Shown piece after piece: positions 16,230 through 24,222 of a DNA stretch of 36,254 bases. The translations under genes and the position numbers were made by a program. Positions within the stretch are counted from its first letter, which is position 1, and each line of letters begins with the position of its first letter. The DNA is taken from contig JAJCXP010000323.1 in NCBI GenBank assembly GCA_029263375.1, positions 1 through 36,254 of the forward strand, given 5' to 3'. A model generated the notes under the pieces. That model was not told the DNA's origin. It saw only the letters and a list, made by a program, of their open reading frames with translations, and made no database searches. Source of the DNA: Acidobacteriota bacterium. Its GTDB lineage: Bacteria > Acidobacteriota > Thermoanaerobaculia > Multivoradales > JAHEKO01.

Positions 16230-16258
16230 TTGACACCTTTCGCCCGGTAGGTGAAAAT
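16230..16258 (+). promoter_or_regulatory. Promoter of the radical SAM gene
   Basis: A perfect -35 TTGACA (16230-16235) is followed after 17 bases by GAAAAT (16253-16258), a 4/6 match to the -10. The ATG at 16268 is 9 bases further on, so transcription would start at or beside it. AAGG at 16259-16262 is at best a weak ribosome site. Confidence 0.5.
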
Positions 16259-16267
16259 AAGGCGTAA

Positions 16268-17218
16268 ATGCAGACAGCAGCCCTCACCCTCTTCCCCGAC
16301 GCCAAGCCGGTCGGTCGCCCCGACCCCGACGCCGCCGCGATTCGCCACAACGCCGGCGTCGAGTATTTCCAGATCGACACGCGCGAGATCCTGAATCGAA
16401 GCGGCGGTGGACCGCTCCCGTTCGCTCGCACGATCAACCCGTACCGGGGCTGCGAGTTCGGCTGTGCCTTCTGCTATGCCCGCTACACCCATGGCTTCTT
16501 CGACCTCGATCGCTGGCAGGACTTCGAGCGCAAGATCTACGTCAAGCGCAACGCCGCCGAGTCTCTGCGGCGAACGCTACGCAAGAGCGATCTCTCCGGC
16601 CAACCGATCGCGATCGGCACAGTGACAGATCCCTACCAACCGGCCGAGAAGCACTACGGCGTCACCCGCTCGATCCTCGAGACGTTCGAAAAGGCCAGCG
16701 GGCTCGACATCTCGATCACCACCCGCTCGCCCTTGATCCTTCGTGACCTCGAGCTGCTCGCCCGCCTCGACGCCCGCAATACGGTCACGGTCAACGTCTC
16801 CGTCTCGTCGCTTGACGCCGTGACCGCTCGCCGCATCGAGCCGCGCGCGCCCGAGCCTGAGGCGCGCCTGCGCACGGTCCGCGCCCTGGCTGCGGAAAGC
16901 ATCGCGACGCAGATCTTCTGCATGCCAATCATGCCGGGCATCAACTCGACCGAGACCCAGCTGCGGCCGATCTTCGAAGCCGCCGTCGAGCACGAGGCCC
17001 AGGACGTCGTCGGCGCGCCGCTCTTCCTGCGAGCTGCGGCGCGCAAGCGCTTCTGGCCGTGGCTCGAGCAGGAGTTCCCCAAGCTGGTCCATCGCTATCA
17101 GGCCCTCTACGGCAGCCACGACTATCTCGGCGGCTCGCAGAAGGAACGACTGATGGCGCCCTTCGAGGCGTTGAGACTGGCGTACGGGTTTCCGCGGCGA
17201 ATCGCCGGCCGCGGGTAG
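16268..17218 (+). CDS. Radical SAM protein, SplB-like / Rv2578c family
   Basis: A 316-residue protein with a radical SAM [4Fe-4S] motif CEFGCAFC (C62, C66, C69) inside the family signature NPYRGCEFGCAFCYARYTH. The rest fits the PA0069/Rv2578c subgroup related to spore photoproduct lyase: YVKRNAAESL, GTVTDPYQPAEKHY, ITTRSPLILRDL, NVSVSSLD and a final LYGSHDYLGG. Members use SAM to start radical chemistry; for this subgroup the substrate is not established, and a DNA-repair role is only suggested by similarity to SplB. It has its own promoter and is followed by 124 bases before the next gene. Confidence 0.9.
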   Translation: MQTAALTLFPDAKPVGRPDPDAAAIRHNAGVEYFQIDTREILNRSGGGPLPFARTINPYRGCEFGCAFCYARYTHGFFDLDRWQDFERKIYVKRNAAESLRRTLRKSDLSGQPIAIGTVTDPYQPAEKHYGVTRSILETFEKASGLDISITTRSPLILRDLELLARLDARNTVTVNVSVSSLDAVTARRIEPRAPEPEARLRTVRALAAESIATQIFCMPIMPGINSTETQLRPIFEAAVEHEAQDVVGAPLFLRAAARKRFWPWLEQEFPKLVHRYQALYGSHDYLGGSQKERLMAPFEALRLAYGFPRRIAGRG

Positions 17219-17279
17219 GCGAGCTACCTGGCCTGAAGACAAGGCTTGGGCCGCTCCAGGCACCACCCCCGGCGCCCCA

Positions 17280-17321
17280 GGTTGCGCGGGCAGTCGCCCG
17301 TTAGCTACTATGGGCGCAACC
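17280..17321 (+). promoter_or_regulatory. Promoter with embedded 8-bp inverted repeat before the 17343 gene
   Basis: TTGCGC (17282-17287), 18 bases and TACTAT (17306-17311) form a promoter. GGTTGCGC (17280-17287) and GCGCAACC (17314-17321) are perfect inverted copies that cover the -35 and the start site, and a small hairpin CGGGC-AGTC-GCCCG (17287-17300) lies between. A repressor could bind here. Confidence 0.5.
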
Positions 17322-17330
17322 AAAACCTAG

Positions 17331-17336
17331 GGAGGT
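17331..17336 (+). promoter_or_regulatory. Strong Shine-Dalgarno deciding a TTG start
   Basis: GGAGGT lies six bases before TTG at 17343. No ATG or GTG fits the spacing, and a signal peptide follows directly, so TTG is taken as the start. Confidence 0.7.
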
Positions 17337-17342
17337 GCCTCC

Positions 17343-18473
17343 TTGAGAAAGTCCCTCGAACGCATCGCGGTCGTCGGCCTGCTGGCTGTGGTTTCAACGT
17401 CAGCGGTCGAAGCGGAGCTGTGCACCATCGACGCCGTGCCGGCGGCGACACTGCTGTTGCCCTATTTCGAAGTCGATCTCAACAAGAAAAAGGGCGAAGA
17501 CTGGGTCATCGCGATCAACAACGGTTCGGCCGCGCCGACCATCGCCCACGTCGTGATCTGGACCGACATGTCGGTACCGACCTTCGACTTCGACATCTTC
17601 CTGACCGGCTTCGACACGCAGCTCTTCAGTCTCAAGACTCTGTTCCGCGACGGCCTGGTGCCGGCCGAGGAGCCGTTCTCGGGCTTCCAGACTCTCAGCG
17701 AGCTCCAGGCCGCCCACACCGGCGACGGCGTAGACGGTAACTGCTACTCCACCGACACCGGCCGGTTCGCGCGGGGCTACGTGACGATCGACAACGTGAA
17801 CTTCGATGGCAGCCTGATCAACCCGTCCGACCAGGGTTACTTCCCCGACGTGGCGAACGATCTCAATCAGCTCTGGGGCCAGTACTACGTCACCAAGGGA
17901 TCGTTCATCCAATCGGACAACCTCGTTCATATCGAGGCCGGCAGCAACTCGAGCTACACGTTCTACGGCCGCTTCGACCAGTTCACCGGCACCGACGAAC
18001 GCGAGCCGCTCGCCGAGCAATGGGCGGCGCGCTTCATCAACACCCAGAAGGCCAGTACCGAGCTGATCGTCTGGCGCGACTCAGGCGTTGCGCAAGGGCC
18101 CTTCACCTGCAACGGCCTCCAAGGAGGTTGGTACCCGCTCGGGCAGACCGACATCCTCGCCTTCGACGAGCAGGAGAACCTGGTCGAGCTCACGTTCGAC
18201 TCCGCGAGTCCGCCCTTCCCGGCTGAGACGCAGAGGGTCCGGGTCGGCAGCTCGGCTCTGCCGGTGCCGCACGACGCCGGTTGGCTGGTGCTCAACCTCG
18301 CGACCAGCGCCGGTCTCCAGTCGTACGTGATCGTTCAGCAGGACCTCAAGAAGCGGAGCAGCCATCACATGGCGCATCCGATGCTCGCCGGCCCCAACAA
18401 TCCCAGCAGCGAGCCTCAGGTCTCGAGCGCCTGCGGCTCGGCGCCCAACGTGGCCGCCGGGCCGGTTCCCTGA
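17343..18473 (+). CDS. Exported protein of unknown family
   Basis: A 376-residue protein from a TTG start with a signal peptide (RIAVVGLLAVVSTSAVEAE). The mature part starts LCTIDAVPAATLLLPYFEVDL, has segments VIAINNGSAAPTIAHVVIWTDM and FDIFLTGFDTQLFSLKTLF, and later VVQQD-like strands (SYVIVQQDLKKRSSH). Cysteines occur at about residues 26, 134, 259 and near the end, so disulfides are possible. I know no function; it looks like an all-beta extracellular protein with a C-terminal region rich in Pro and Ser. Its TGA (18471-18473) touches the likely start of the FG-GAP gene behind it, so both are probably translated from one message. Confidence 0.8.
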   Translation: MRKSLERIAVVGLLAVVSTSAVEAELCTIDAVPAATLLLPYFEVDLNKKKGEDWVIAINNGSAAPTIAHVVIWTDMSVPTFDFDIFLTGFDTQLFSLKTLFRDGLVPAEEPFSGFQTLSELQAAHTGDGVDGNCYSTDTGRFARGYVTIDNVNFDGSLINPSDQGYFPDVANDLNQLWGQYYVTKGSFIQSDNLVHIEAGSNSSYTFYGRFDQFTGTDEREPLAEQWAARFINTQKASTELIVWRDSGVAQGPFTCNGLQGGWYPLGQTDILAFDEQENLVELTFDSASPPFPAETQRVRVGSSALPVPHDAGWLVLNLATSAGLQSYVIVQQDLKKRSSHHMAHPMLAGPNNPSSEPQVSSACGSAPNVAAGPVP

Positions 18474-19711
18474 GCCATCCGCTCGTCCGCGTCTGCTGCC
18501 TCGCCCTGATCGTCGGAGCCGCGGGCGCGGGCCCTTCCGGGGCGGCAAGTCTGAGCGTGGAGCGGCTCGCCGCCGGGTTGCCCGACACCGGCCAGTGGCG
18601 CAACGGCTTCGACCTCGCCGACGTAGACGGCGACGGCAACCTGGATCTCATCCACGGTCCACCGCGCAAGAGTCGCAGACCACCCGTGATCTTTCGCGGC
18701 TTGGGCGACGGCAGGTTTTCCGCCGTCGGTCCGCCGCGATTCGCCGATCTGCCCTTGGACTACGGCGATGCCGCGGCGGCCGACTTCGACGGCGACGGAC
18801 GGGTCGATCTCGCCTTCGCCGTTCATCTCGGTGGCGTGACCGCCCTGCTCGCCGACGCCGACGGCGACTTTCCTGCCGCCTCACCGGGCCTCGAGCTCCT
18901 GCCCCCCGGCGAGGCCGACTTCTCGAGTCGCGAGATCGAAGCCGCCGACTGGGACGGGGACGGGCGCATCGACCTGATCGCTCTGGGTGAGGGGCCCGCG
19001 CGCGGAACGGCCCACCCGCGCCGCGGCTTGGCGGTGTTCCTCAACCGAGAGACCGGCTGGATGCCGGTACCGGCGCCCGACGAGCTCTCCTTCGGCGACT
19101 CGCTGGCGCTCGGCGATCTCGACGGCGACGGGCGGATGGACGCTCTGATCGCGTCTCGCAGACTCGGCGATCCGGCGGTGCTCAGACTTCAGCAGAAGGA
19201 CGGCAGCTGGACGGTCACGGAGCTCGAGACCATCCGACCCAAGAGCTACTCGCCGGCGGTAGCGGTGACCGAGCTCGACGAGGGCAAGGTGGTCGAGTTC
19301 GCCCTGTCGTGGGTTCAGCTGGCGGGCGACGAGTGGCGGAGCGGCGTCGACCTCTACAAGAAACTGCCGCAGGGATGGCAACGCACCGAGCTGTACGCCG
19401 AGGACGGAGCCCAGGAGATCCGCGCCCTGGTAGCCGGCGACGCCGATCAGGACGGCCGGCGAGACCTGGTCACAGGCAATGACGGCGGCGAGATCCGGCT
19501 GTTCCTCGGCCAGCCCGACGGCAGCCTCAGGGCAGTGATTGATCGCGCGCTTGCCGAGGCCGGTGACGGCTGCGCCGCCTACGACGCCCACCTCGAGGAC
19601 ATCGACGCGGATGGCCGCCCGGAGCTACTGCTCAGCTTCGCCAACGAGCCGCGAGATGAGGAGTGCTCGGGCGGCGGCAGCCTCCAGGCCTGGAGGCTCT
19701 CGGTCCAGTAG
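18470..19711 (+). CDS. Exported FG-GAP/VCBS repeat protein (start uncertain)
   Basis: The frame encodes an exported beta-propeller with six Asp-x-Asp-x-Asp-Gly loops (DVDGDGNLDL, DFDGDGRVDL, DWDGDGRIDL, DLDGDGRMDA, DADQDGRRDL, DIDADGRPEL), each a calcium site of the FG-GAP/VCBS type. A signal peptide (LVRVCCLALIVGAAGAGPSGAA) comes just before. The only ATG (18281) lies 190 bases inside the upstream gene and would add an Arg/Gln-rich shadow. No ATG, GTG or TTG lies near the signal peptide, but a CTG at 18470 overlaps the upstream stop as CTGA. I take that as a tentative coupled start, giving 413 residues. The role is unknown; it probably works with the exported protein upstream. Confidence 0.75.
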   Translation: MSHPLVRVCCLALIVGAAGAGPSGAASLSVERLAAGLPDTGQWRNGFDLADVDGDGNLDLIHGPPRKSRRPPVIFRGLGDGRFSAVGPPRFADLPLDYGDAAAADFDGDGRVDLAFAVHLGGVTALLADADGDFPAASPGLELLPPGEADFSSREIEAADWDGDGRIDLIALGEGPARGTAHPRRGLAVFLNRETGWMPVPAPDELSFGDSLALGDLDGDGRMDALIASRRLGDPAVLRLQQKDGSWTVTELETIRPKSYSPAVAVTELDEGKVVEFALSWVQLAGDEWRSGVDLYKKLPQGWQRTELYAEDGAQEIRALVAGDADQDGRRDLVTGNDGGEIRLFLGQPDGSLRAVIDRALAEAGDGCAAYDAHLEDIDADGRPELLLSFANEPRDEECSGGGSLQAWRLSVQ

Positions 19712-19730
19712 CCGCTCTACGGCGGGCAGC

Positions 19731-21401
19731 TCAGGCCGAGGCACGAAACGGCGGTGGATTCAGCTCGTCGTAGAGCCTCTCCGCCGGTTCAATGACGCTT
19801 TCATCGAGGATCGCCAGCAGATGGTCCACGTCCTGATAGGGGACGACCGGTTTCACTACCCATCCCCGACGGAGAATGTGGTCCGAGACCGGATACTCGC
19901 GCTGTGAGCCTTCGATAATCGGCACGACCGGCAGAGAGGGAAACTGCGGCACGATCGCTTGAAGCTCGGCTGGCACGCTCTTCGGATCGGAGAGATCCGC
20001 GATCACGAACCGCGAGACCGCCGCAAAGCGGACGATCGACTCGATCAGATCCCGATGCTCCGGCCTCTCGAAGTCGAACAGGATCGGTACATACTCGTGT
20101 GGCGGCGTAGCGAGCGCGCGCCGGATCGCCTCGAGGATCTCCTTTCGCTCGTCGGTGAATCGGCCGAGGATCAGAACCGTGCGATCGGCAATGTCGGTGA
20201 GCATTCGACTCACGCCGGCGCCGTCTAGCCGCTCGGTCAGCGCGCGGGTATCGCGCACGGTTTGCTCGCGCGCCTCACGCACCTGTTGCTGCAGCTCCTG
20301 GATCGCATCGCGCTCCGGCCGGGGAAAGATGACCGCAGAGTCGCTGGGCATGTAAGCCATGAAACGACCCCAGTCACACTCCCAATAGGACCGCTCCGGC
20401 TCGACCACATGGAGCCGGGCGAACGTGAGTGCTTCGTCGAGCGTCAGGCCGACGGCGAGCGACGCGTAGAGCTTCTCGGCAAAGTTCAGCGCCGCGAAGT
20501 TGCTGACGAGTCCCTGGACGCCAACCACCGCGGGGATCCCCGCCCGCATGAAAGGACGCACGAACGGCCAGTACCCGCTGTTGCACGCATTAAAGACAGC
20601 AAGGCGTGTTCCGGTCCTGGCGAGCTGCAGAGCCAGATTGTCGCTCCAGGCCCACGAGGCCCGCTCGGCCAGAGCCTCGCAGTAGATCGGCTCCTGACTC
20701 CGCGCGAGCTGCACCAGAGTGCCGCGCCCGTCGACAACCTCGGTATGGCCAGCGTAGTGGAAGACATCGCACCCGGACGCGATCTTCTCGAGGACATCCA
20801 CATCTCCGTCGGCGGGCACGAAATCCAACTTCAGCAACCGCTGAATCGACTGCATCGACCTTGTCAGGCTCTGGTGCTCGAGTCTCACGCTCCAGCTATC
20901 GGAACCGTCGTCGAACAGTGTGCCGACGAAAAGACCGCGCTGTGCTCGATCGCTCGGCGCGGTCAGGTTCAGGGCGGAAGGGGGCTCCCGTACAAGCGAG
21001 ATCCGTCCGTCCATCAGCAGAAAACCGCTCCGTGCCACGGGAGCGCTCACGTCTGGCCGGTAAAGGTACTCCCAGGGGAGGTCGATCAGATCATCGTCCA
21101 GACAGAGGCGCATACGCAGCCCCAGCTCCGGCCGAGGCGCGATCGAGCGCAGACTCTCGCCGAGCAGGCGCCACACCGGGTCCGGAAGCAGGAGCCGTGA
21201 CAGCTCCCGGCCGAGCTCTGCCCCCCGGGCGAGCTGGGCGTCGTGCTCGAGGCGGAAATCATCGGCATCGAACTTGCCGACCTTCACCGCGATCGGCTGA
21301 CGCATCACGCCGGCGGGCGTGGAATGCGCCATCACCTGCACGTACTGCCCCTCGCGCCAGGCGCGCAAGGAGAAATCGACGAAGCGCATCGCTACAGCCA
21401 T
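19731..21401 (-). CDS. CHAT-domain protease with C-terminal TIR-like domain
   Basis: A 556-residue cytoplasmic protein. Residues about 85-360 are a CHAT (caspase HetF-associated) peptidase: LPWEYLY (108-114), catalytic His H219 in FHYAGHT, and catalytic Cys C273 in NACNSG. Next is a short coiled coil (365-395). Residues 405-545 are an alternating alpha/beta domain: TVLILGRFTDERKE, then YVPILFDFERPEHRDL, SRFVIADLSDP, PAELQAIV, VVPIIEG. Order and spacing resemble TIR-like folds, with E479 of PAEL where TIR NADases carry their Glu; this match is by eye only. CHAT proteases act in cell-death and defence modules such as gasdermin cleavage and Craspase. No partner gene is adjacent. The start at 21401 is preferred to 21470 because a TAGGAT box lies 8 bases upstream. 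Confidence 0.85.
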   Translation of the reverse strand: MAVAMRFVDFSLRAWREGQYVQVMAHSTPAGVMRQPIAVKVGKFDADDFRLEHDAQLARGAELGRELSRLLLPDPVWRLLGESLRSIAPRPELGLRMRLCLDDDLIDLPWEYLYRPDVSAPVARSGFLLMDGRISLVREPPSALNLTAPSDRAQRGLFVGTLFDDGSDSWSVRLEHQSLTRSMQSIQRLLKLDFVPADGDVDVLEKIASGCDVFHYAGHTEVVDGRGTLVQLARSQEPIYCEALAERASWAWSDNLALQLARTGTRLAVFNACNSGYWPFVRPFMRAGIPAVVGVQGLVSNFAALNFAEKLYASLAVGLTLDEALTFARLHVVEPERSYWECDWGRFMAYMPSDSAVIFPRPERDAIQELQQQVREAREQTVRDTRALTERLDGAGVSRMLTDIADRTVLILGRFTDERKEILEAIRRALATPPHEYVPILFDFERPEHRDLIESIVRFAAVSRFVIADLSDPKSVPAELQAIVPQFPSLPVVPIIEGSQREYPVSDHILRRGWVVKPVVPYQDVDHLLAILDESVIEPAERLYDELNPPPFRASA

Positions 21402-21409
21402 TCGAATCG

Positions 21410-21415
21410 ATCCTA
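21410..21415 (-). promoter_or_regulatory. -10-like or Shine-Dalgarno-like box before the CHAT gene
   Basis: The minus strand reads TAGGAT at 21415-21410, eight bases before the ATG at 21401. It matches a -10 box at 4/6, but AGGA within it could also serve as a ribosome site. Confidence 0.3.
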
Positions 21416-21508
21416 GTATGGAACTCCCCTCGATCGCTCTCGACCGCCGGACGCCTTGCCGGCCCCGCAACCGCAGTCTCGACTTCCGAGCGATCTGCGG
21501 TGAGTAGC

Positions 21509-21523
21509 GAGTCGCCCCGACTC
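21509..21523 (-). terminator. Short hairpin at the end of the VWFA-like gene
   Basis: GAGTCG-CCC-CGACTC is a perfect 6-bp stem with a 3-base loop that overlaps the stop codon of the 21522-22916 gene. There is no T-tract, so it may slow or end transcription only weakly before the CHAT gene. Confidence 0.3.
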
Positions 21524-22916
21524 AGATCCCGGCGCGCTCCGCCTGGGCGCCCTTTGCCAGGCGGATCGACTCCGGCGCGTAGGAGCCCGCCAACCAGACG
21601 ACCCGCTGCTCGTCGAGGCTCTTCCTGAGATTCCTCACGGCGTTCTTGAGATCCCGGAAGGAGCCGATTCGCTCGGCCTCGGGCCAGCCGTGGAGCACCG
21701 CCTCCGAGGACCCTCGAGCCGCGGCGTCCTGGGGCTCGAAGTACCAGACGAACAGCGGCACGTCGAGCGTCCGCAGGTAGCCGCGCACCGAGGCCGCGGA
21801 GAGCACGCTCAGGTCGGGCCGATCGGCGGCGAGCGCCAGCACCACGGCCCGGCGGCGGTTGCCCCAGGCGGCGCGCATCCCGGCGACAGCGACCGCGTCC
21901 GCGATCCGCTCGGTCGACGACAGCCCAGGCGCGTAGTAGTCCTGGGTCAGCGCCCACAGGAGCCCGCCTTCCTTGGTGGTGATTCGCGGCGAGACGACGA
22001 ACGCGCGATGCGTCGCCACTTCGTGCCGGATCTCTCTGGACTTCGGCAGCAACACACGCAGGCGCTCCTCGGAGCCGAACGCCAAAGCCCTGAGGTTGCG
22101 TTCGTTGGCGCTCGCCACCGGGCCCGCGCCGCTCGGCATCGAACCCTCGGTCGCACTGACGCCGCCTGAGGCGCCGACCACTCCGCTCCCCAGTCCAAAC
22201 CCCTCCTGCCCGAGGCTCCCGGAGACGTCGCGCACGCCGTCGGCACGCACCACGATGATCTCGGCCGGGCCCTTCTCCACGGCGACGACCGCCTGCGGCG
22301 AGCCGTTGCGCACGAACCAGCCCGCGAGGTCAGCCGGCTTGCGTGCCTTGCCCTTGGCGAACACCACCGGCACCGCCGTCAGCTGGGCTTCCGCCTGATC
22401 CAGGTACTTGCCGCCGAATGCCGCCTGGGTGTGGGCCGAGATGTCGCCGGCGAACTGCAGGTCGACCTGCAGAAAGTGGAAGCCCTCGCCCGGGAGCTTG
22501 GGCAGCGCAAAGCGCTCGAGGTTGGCGACCTCGAGCGGCTCGCCGTCGAAGGTGACGGCGATCTCGATCGGACGCATGTCGACTACCGTCTCCCAGGTCA
22601 CGCGCGCGGCGACCGGGCGCCCCTGCGGATCCCGCTCGAGAAAGATCACCGCTTCGGCCTCGGGCTTGGGCCGGTTTACGTCCTGTACTGCCCGGCCGGC
22701 GACATCGCCTTTGCCGTCGAGCGCCACCGCCTCGAGCTGGTGCGGAGCCAACTCCGGGCCGAAGTCGACCAGGGCCTGCCAAGGCGGCTCGCTGAGCTCG
22801 GCGGCGAGCGTGCCGTCGAGCTTCAGGTTCACTCCGGCCACCGATGGGTCCACTGCCAACTCTACCGGGTGGGGTCCGATCACCAATCCGAGGAAAATCG
22901 TCAGGATCTCGATCAT
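21522..22916 (-). CDS. Exported protein with degenerate VWFA-like C-terminal domain
   Basis: A 464-residue protein with a short N-terminal hydrophobic segment (MIEILTIFLGLVIG). Residues 15-180 are strand-rich with repeated Ig-like motifs (VAGVNLKLDG; IEIAVTFDGEPLEVANLERF). A Gly/Ser-rich linker (about 235-270) leads to a C-terminal alpha/beta region: RRRAVVLALAADRPDLSVLS, VPLFVWYFEP, and QRVVWLAGSY. This is laid out like the VWFA-related proteins common in Acidobacteriota, but no DxSxS metal site is visible, so it would not coordinate metal in the usual way. AAGGAGGT (22921-22928) precedes the ATG by four bases. Function unknown. Confidence 0.7.
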   Translation of the reverse strand: MIEILTIFLGLVIGPHPVELAVDPSVAGVNLKLDGTLAAELSEPPWQALVDFGPELAPHQLEAVALDGKGDVAGRAVQDVNRPKPEAEAVIFLERDPQGRPVAARVTWETVVDMRPIEIAVTFDGEPLEVANLERFALPKLPGEGFHFLQVDLQFAGDISAHTQAAFGGKYLDQAEAQLTAVPVVFAKGKARKPADLAGWFVRNGSPQAVVAVEKGPAEIIVVRADGVRDVSGSLGQEGFGLGSGVVGASGGVSATEGSMPSGAGPVASANERNLRALAFGSEERLRVLLPKSREIRHEVATHRAFVVSPRITTKEGGLLWALTQDYYAPGLSSTERIADAVAVAGMRAAWGNRRRAVVLALAADRPDLSVLSAASVRGYLRTLDVPLFVWYFEPQDAAARGSSEAVLHGWPEAERIGSFRDLKNAVRNLRKSLDEQRVVWLAGSYAPESIRLAKGAQAERAGI

Positions 22917-22983
22917 TGCAACCTCCTTCGTCGTGCGGCGGCCCGGTGGGCGAGGTCAGTCTACCGTGCCGGTGAATCGGACT

Positions 22984-24213
22984 TCAGGGCGAAGCCGGCT
23001 CGAGCCCGCAACGAAGACGCGGTGGCAGGCTTGCTCGATCCTCGGGTGTGCCGGACGGATCCTCCCAGGCGAACCAGCTCGCGGCGACGTCGCAGGCGTT
23101 GAGGATCGCGGAGTCGGATTCGACGTTGGTCAGGACCACGATCGTCAGGCCCTCGTCCTGATAGTGCGCCAGATGGGAAGAGAATCCGTCGATGCCGCCG
23201 GAATGGTTGAACATCCTTCGTCCGAAGAACTCGCGGATCTGCCAGCCGTAGCCGTAGTTGCCACGGAACGGCGTGAACGTCGGCTCGGTGAGATCGCCCA
23301 GGAGCGCGCCCGAGAACAGGGCGTTCGACCAGGTCAGTAGATCTCCGGCGGTCGAGTAGAGACCTCCCGCCGCATACGCCGCGTGGTCGTCGTAGTCGAT
23401 GATTCTCAAGCTGCCGTCCTCGGCTCGATCGTAGCCGCGCACGCGACGCGTCACCGGTCGCTCGACACGGTCGTAGGCGGTGTCCTCGAGCCCCAGAGGA
23501 TCGAGCACCAGCTTCCGGAGCACCAGCTCCCAGGGTTGCAGGTAGACCGTCTCCAGAGCGGCGCCGAGCAGCACGTAGTTGAAGTTCGCGTAGGAGTACC
23601 CTTCGCCTGGGCGTCCCTCCAACGACTCATCGGGAGCGAGCGTCGCGAGCACCCTGGACAGCTCCCCCATCGTGTCCTCGACCGGCACCGCCTCCAGGTC
23701 CCCAAAGTGATCCCTGATGCCTGACGTATGGGTGAGGAGGTGCTCGATCGTGACGTCGCTCCAGGAGATGGGGCAGCCCTGGATCAGGCCGCAGATCGGA
23801 TCGACCAACGACAGCCGGCCGGCGCGCACCGCCAGCAGTACCGCGCCGGCCGTGAAAGGTTTGGTCAGCGAACCTATCCGGAAGATGTGGTCCGGGCGCA
23901 TCGGCACCTCGTGCTCGACCTCTGCCCATCCGTACCCGGACTCGAGGATCAACTTGCCGTCCTGGGCCACGGCGACCGCGCCACTGAAGCGGCCGGCCTC
24001 GGCGCGAGCCCGGAAGAGGGCTCTGACTCCGTCCGCTTTCTCTGCAGACATCGAGCTCTGCCGGTCCGATTCCGCCGCCCCTTCGTCATCGCGTTCGGCA
24101 CGGTCGACAGCGTCGGCGCTCTCGGTGGGGTCCCTGGGCGCACGCCTCTCCGCGCCCAAAGCTGCGATCGGTAGAGCCAGCGCGAGGCCAAGAGCGAGAG
24201 TAGTGTTCCGCAC
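22984..24213 (-). CDS. Exported serine hydrolase, beta-lactamase / class C PBP family
   Basis: A 409-residue protein from a GTG start with a signal peptide (TLALGLALALPIAALGAE). The catalytic triplet is complete: S115-LT-K118 in IGSLTKPF, Y208-A-N210 in GYSYANFNY, and HSGG near the C-terminus. HLLTHTSGI is the usual family loop. It is a periplasmic serine esterase or D-aminopeptidase-like enzyme; there is no resistance-specific signature. An acidic stretch of about 35 residues (ESADAVDRAERDDEGAAESD) links signal and domain. Nine bases separate it from the spermidine-synthase-like gene, so the two are in one transcript. Confidence 0.9.
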   Translation of the reverse strand: MRNTTLALGLALALPIAALGAERRAPRDPTESADAVDRAERDDEGAAESDRQSSMSAEKADGVRALFRARAEAGRFSGAVAVAQDGKLILESGYGWAEVEHEVPMRPDHIFRIGSLTKPFTAGAVLLAVRAGRLSLVDPICGLIQGCPISWSDVTIEHLLTHTSGIRDHFGDLEAVPVEDTMGELSRVLATLAPDESLEGRPGEGYSYANFNYVLLGAALETVYLQPWELVLRKLVLDPLGLEDTAYDRVERPVTRRVRGYDRAEDGSLRIIDYDDHAAYAAGGLYSTAGDLLTWSNALFSGALLGDLTEPTFTPFRGNYGYGWQIREFFGRRMFNHSGGIDGFSSHLAHYQDEGLTIVVLTNVESDSAILNACDVAASWFAWEDPSGTPEDRASLPPRLRCGLEPASP

Positions 24214-24222
24214 TCTAGCTGC

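Noticed and set aside
22984-24213. Antibiotic-resistance beta-lactamase
   Set aside because: Only general class C/serine hydrolase motifs are present; the family is mostly esterases and peptidases.
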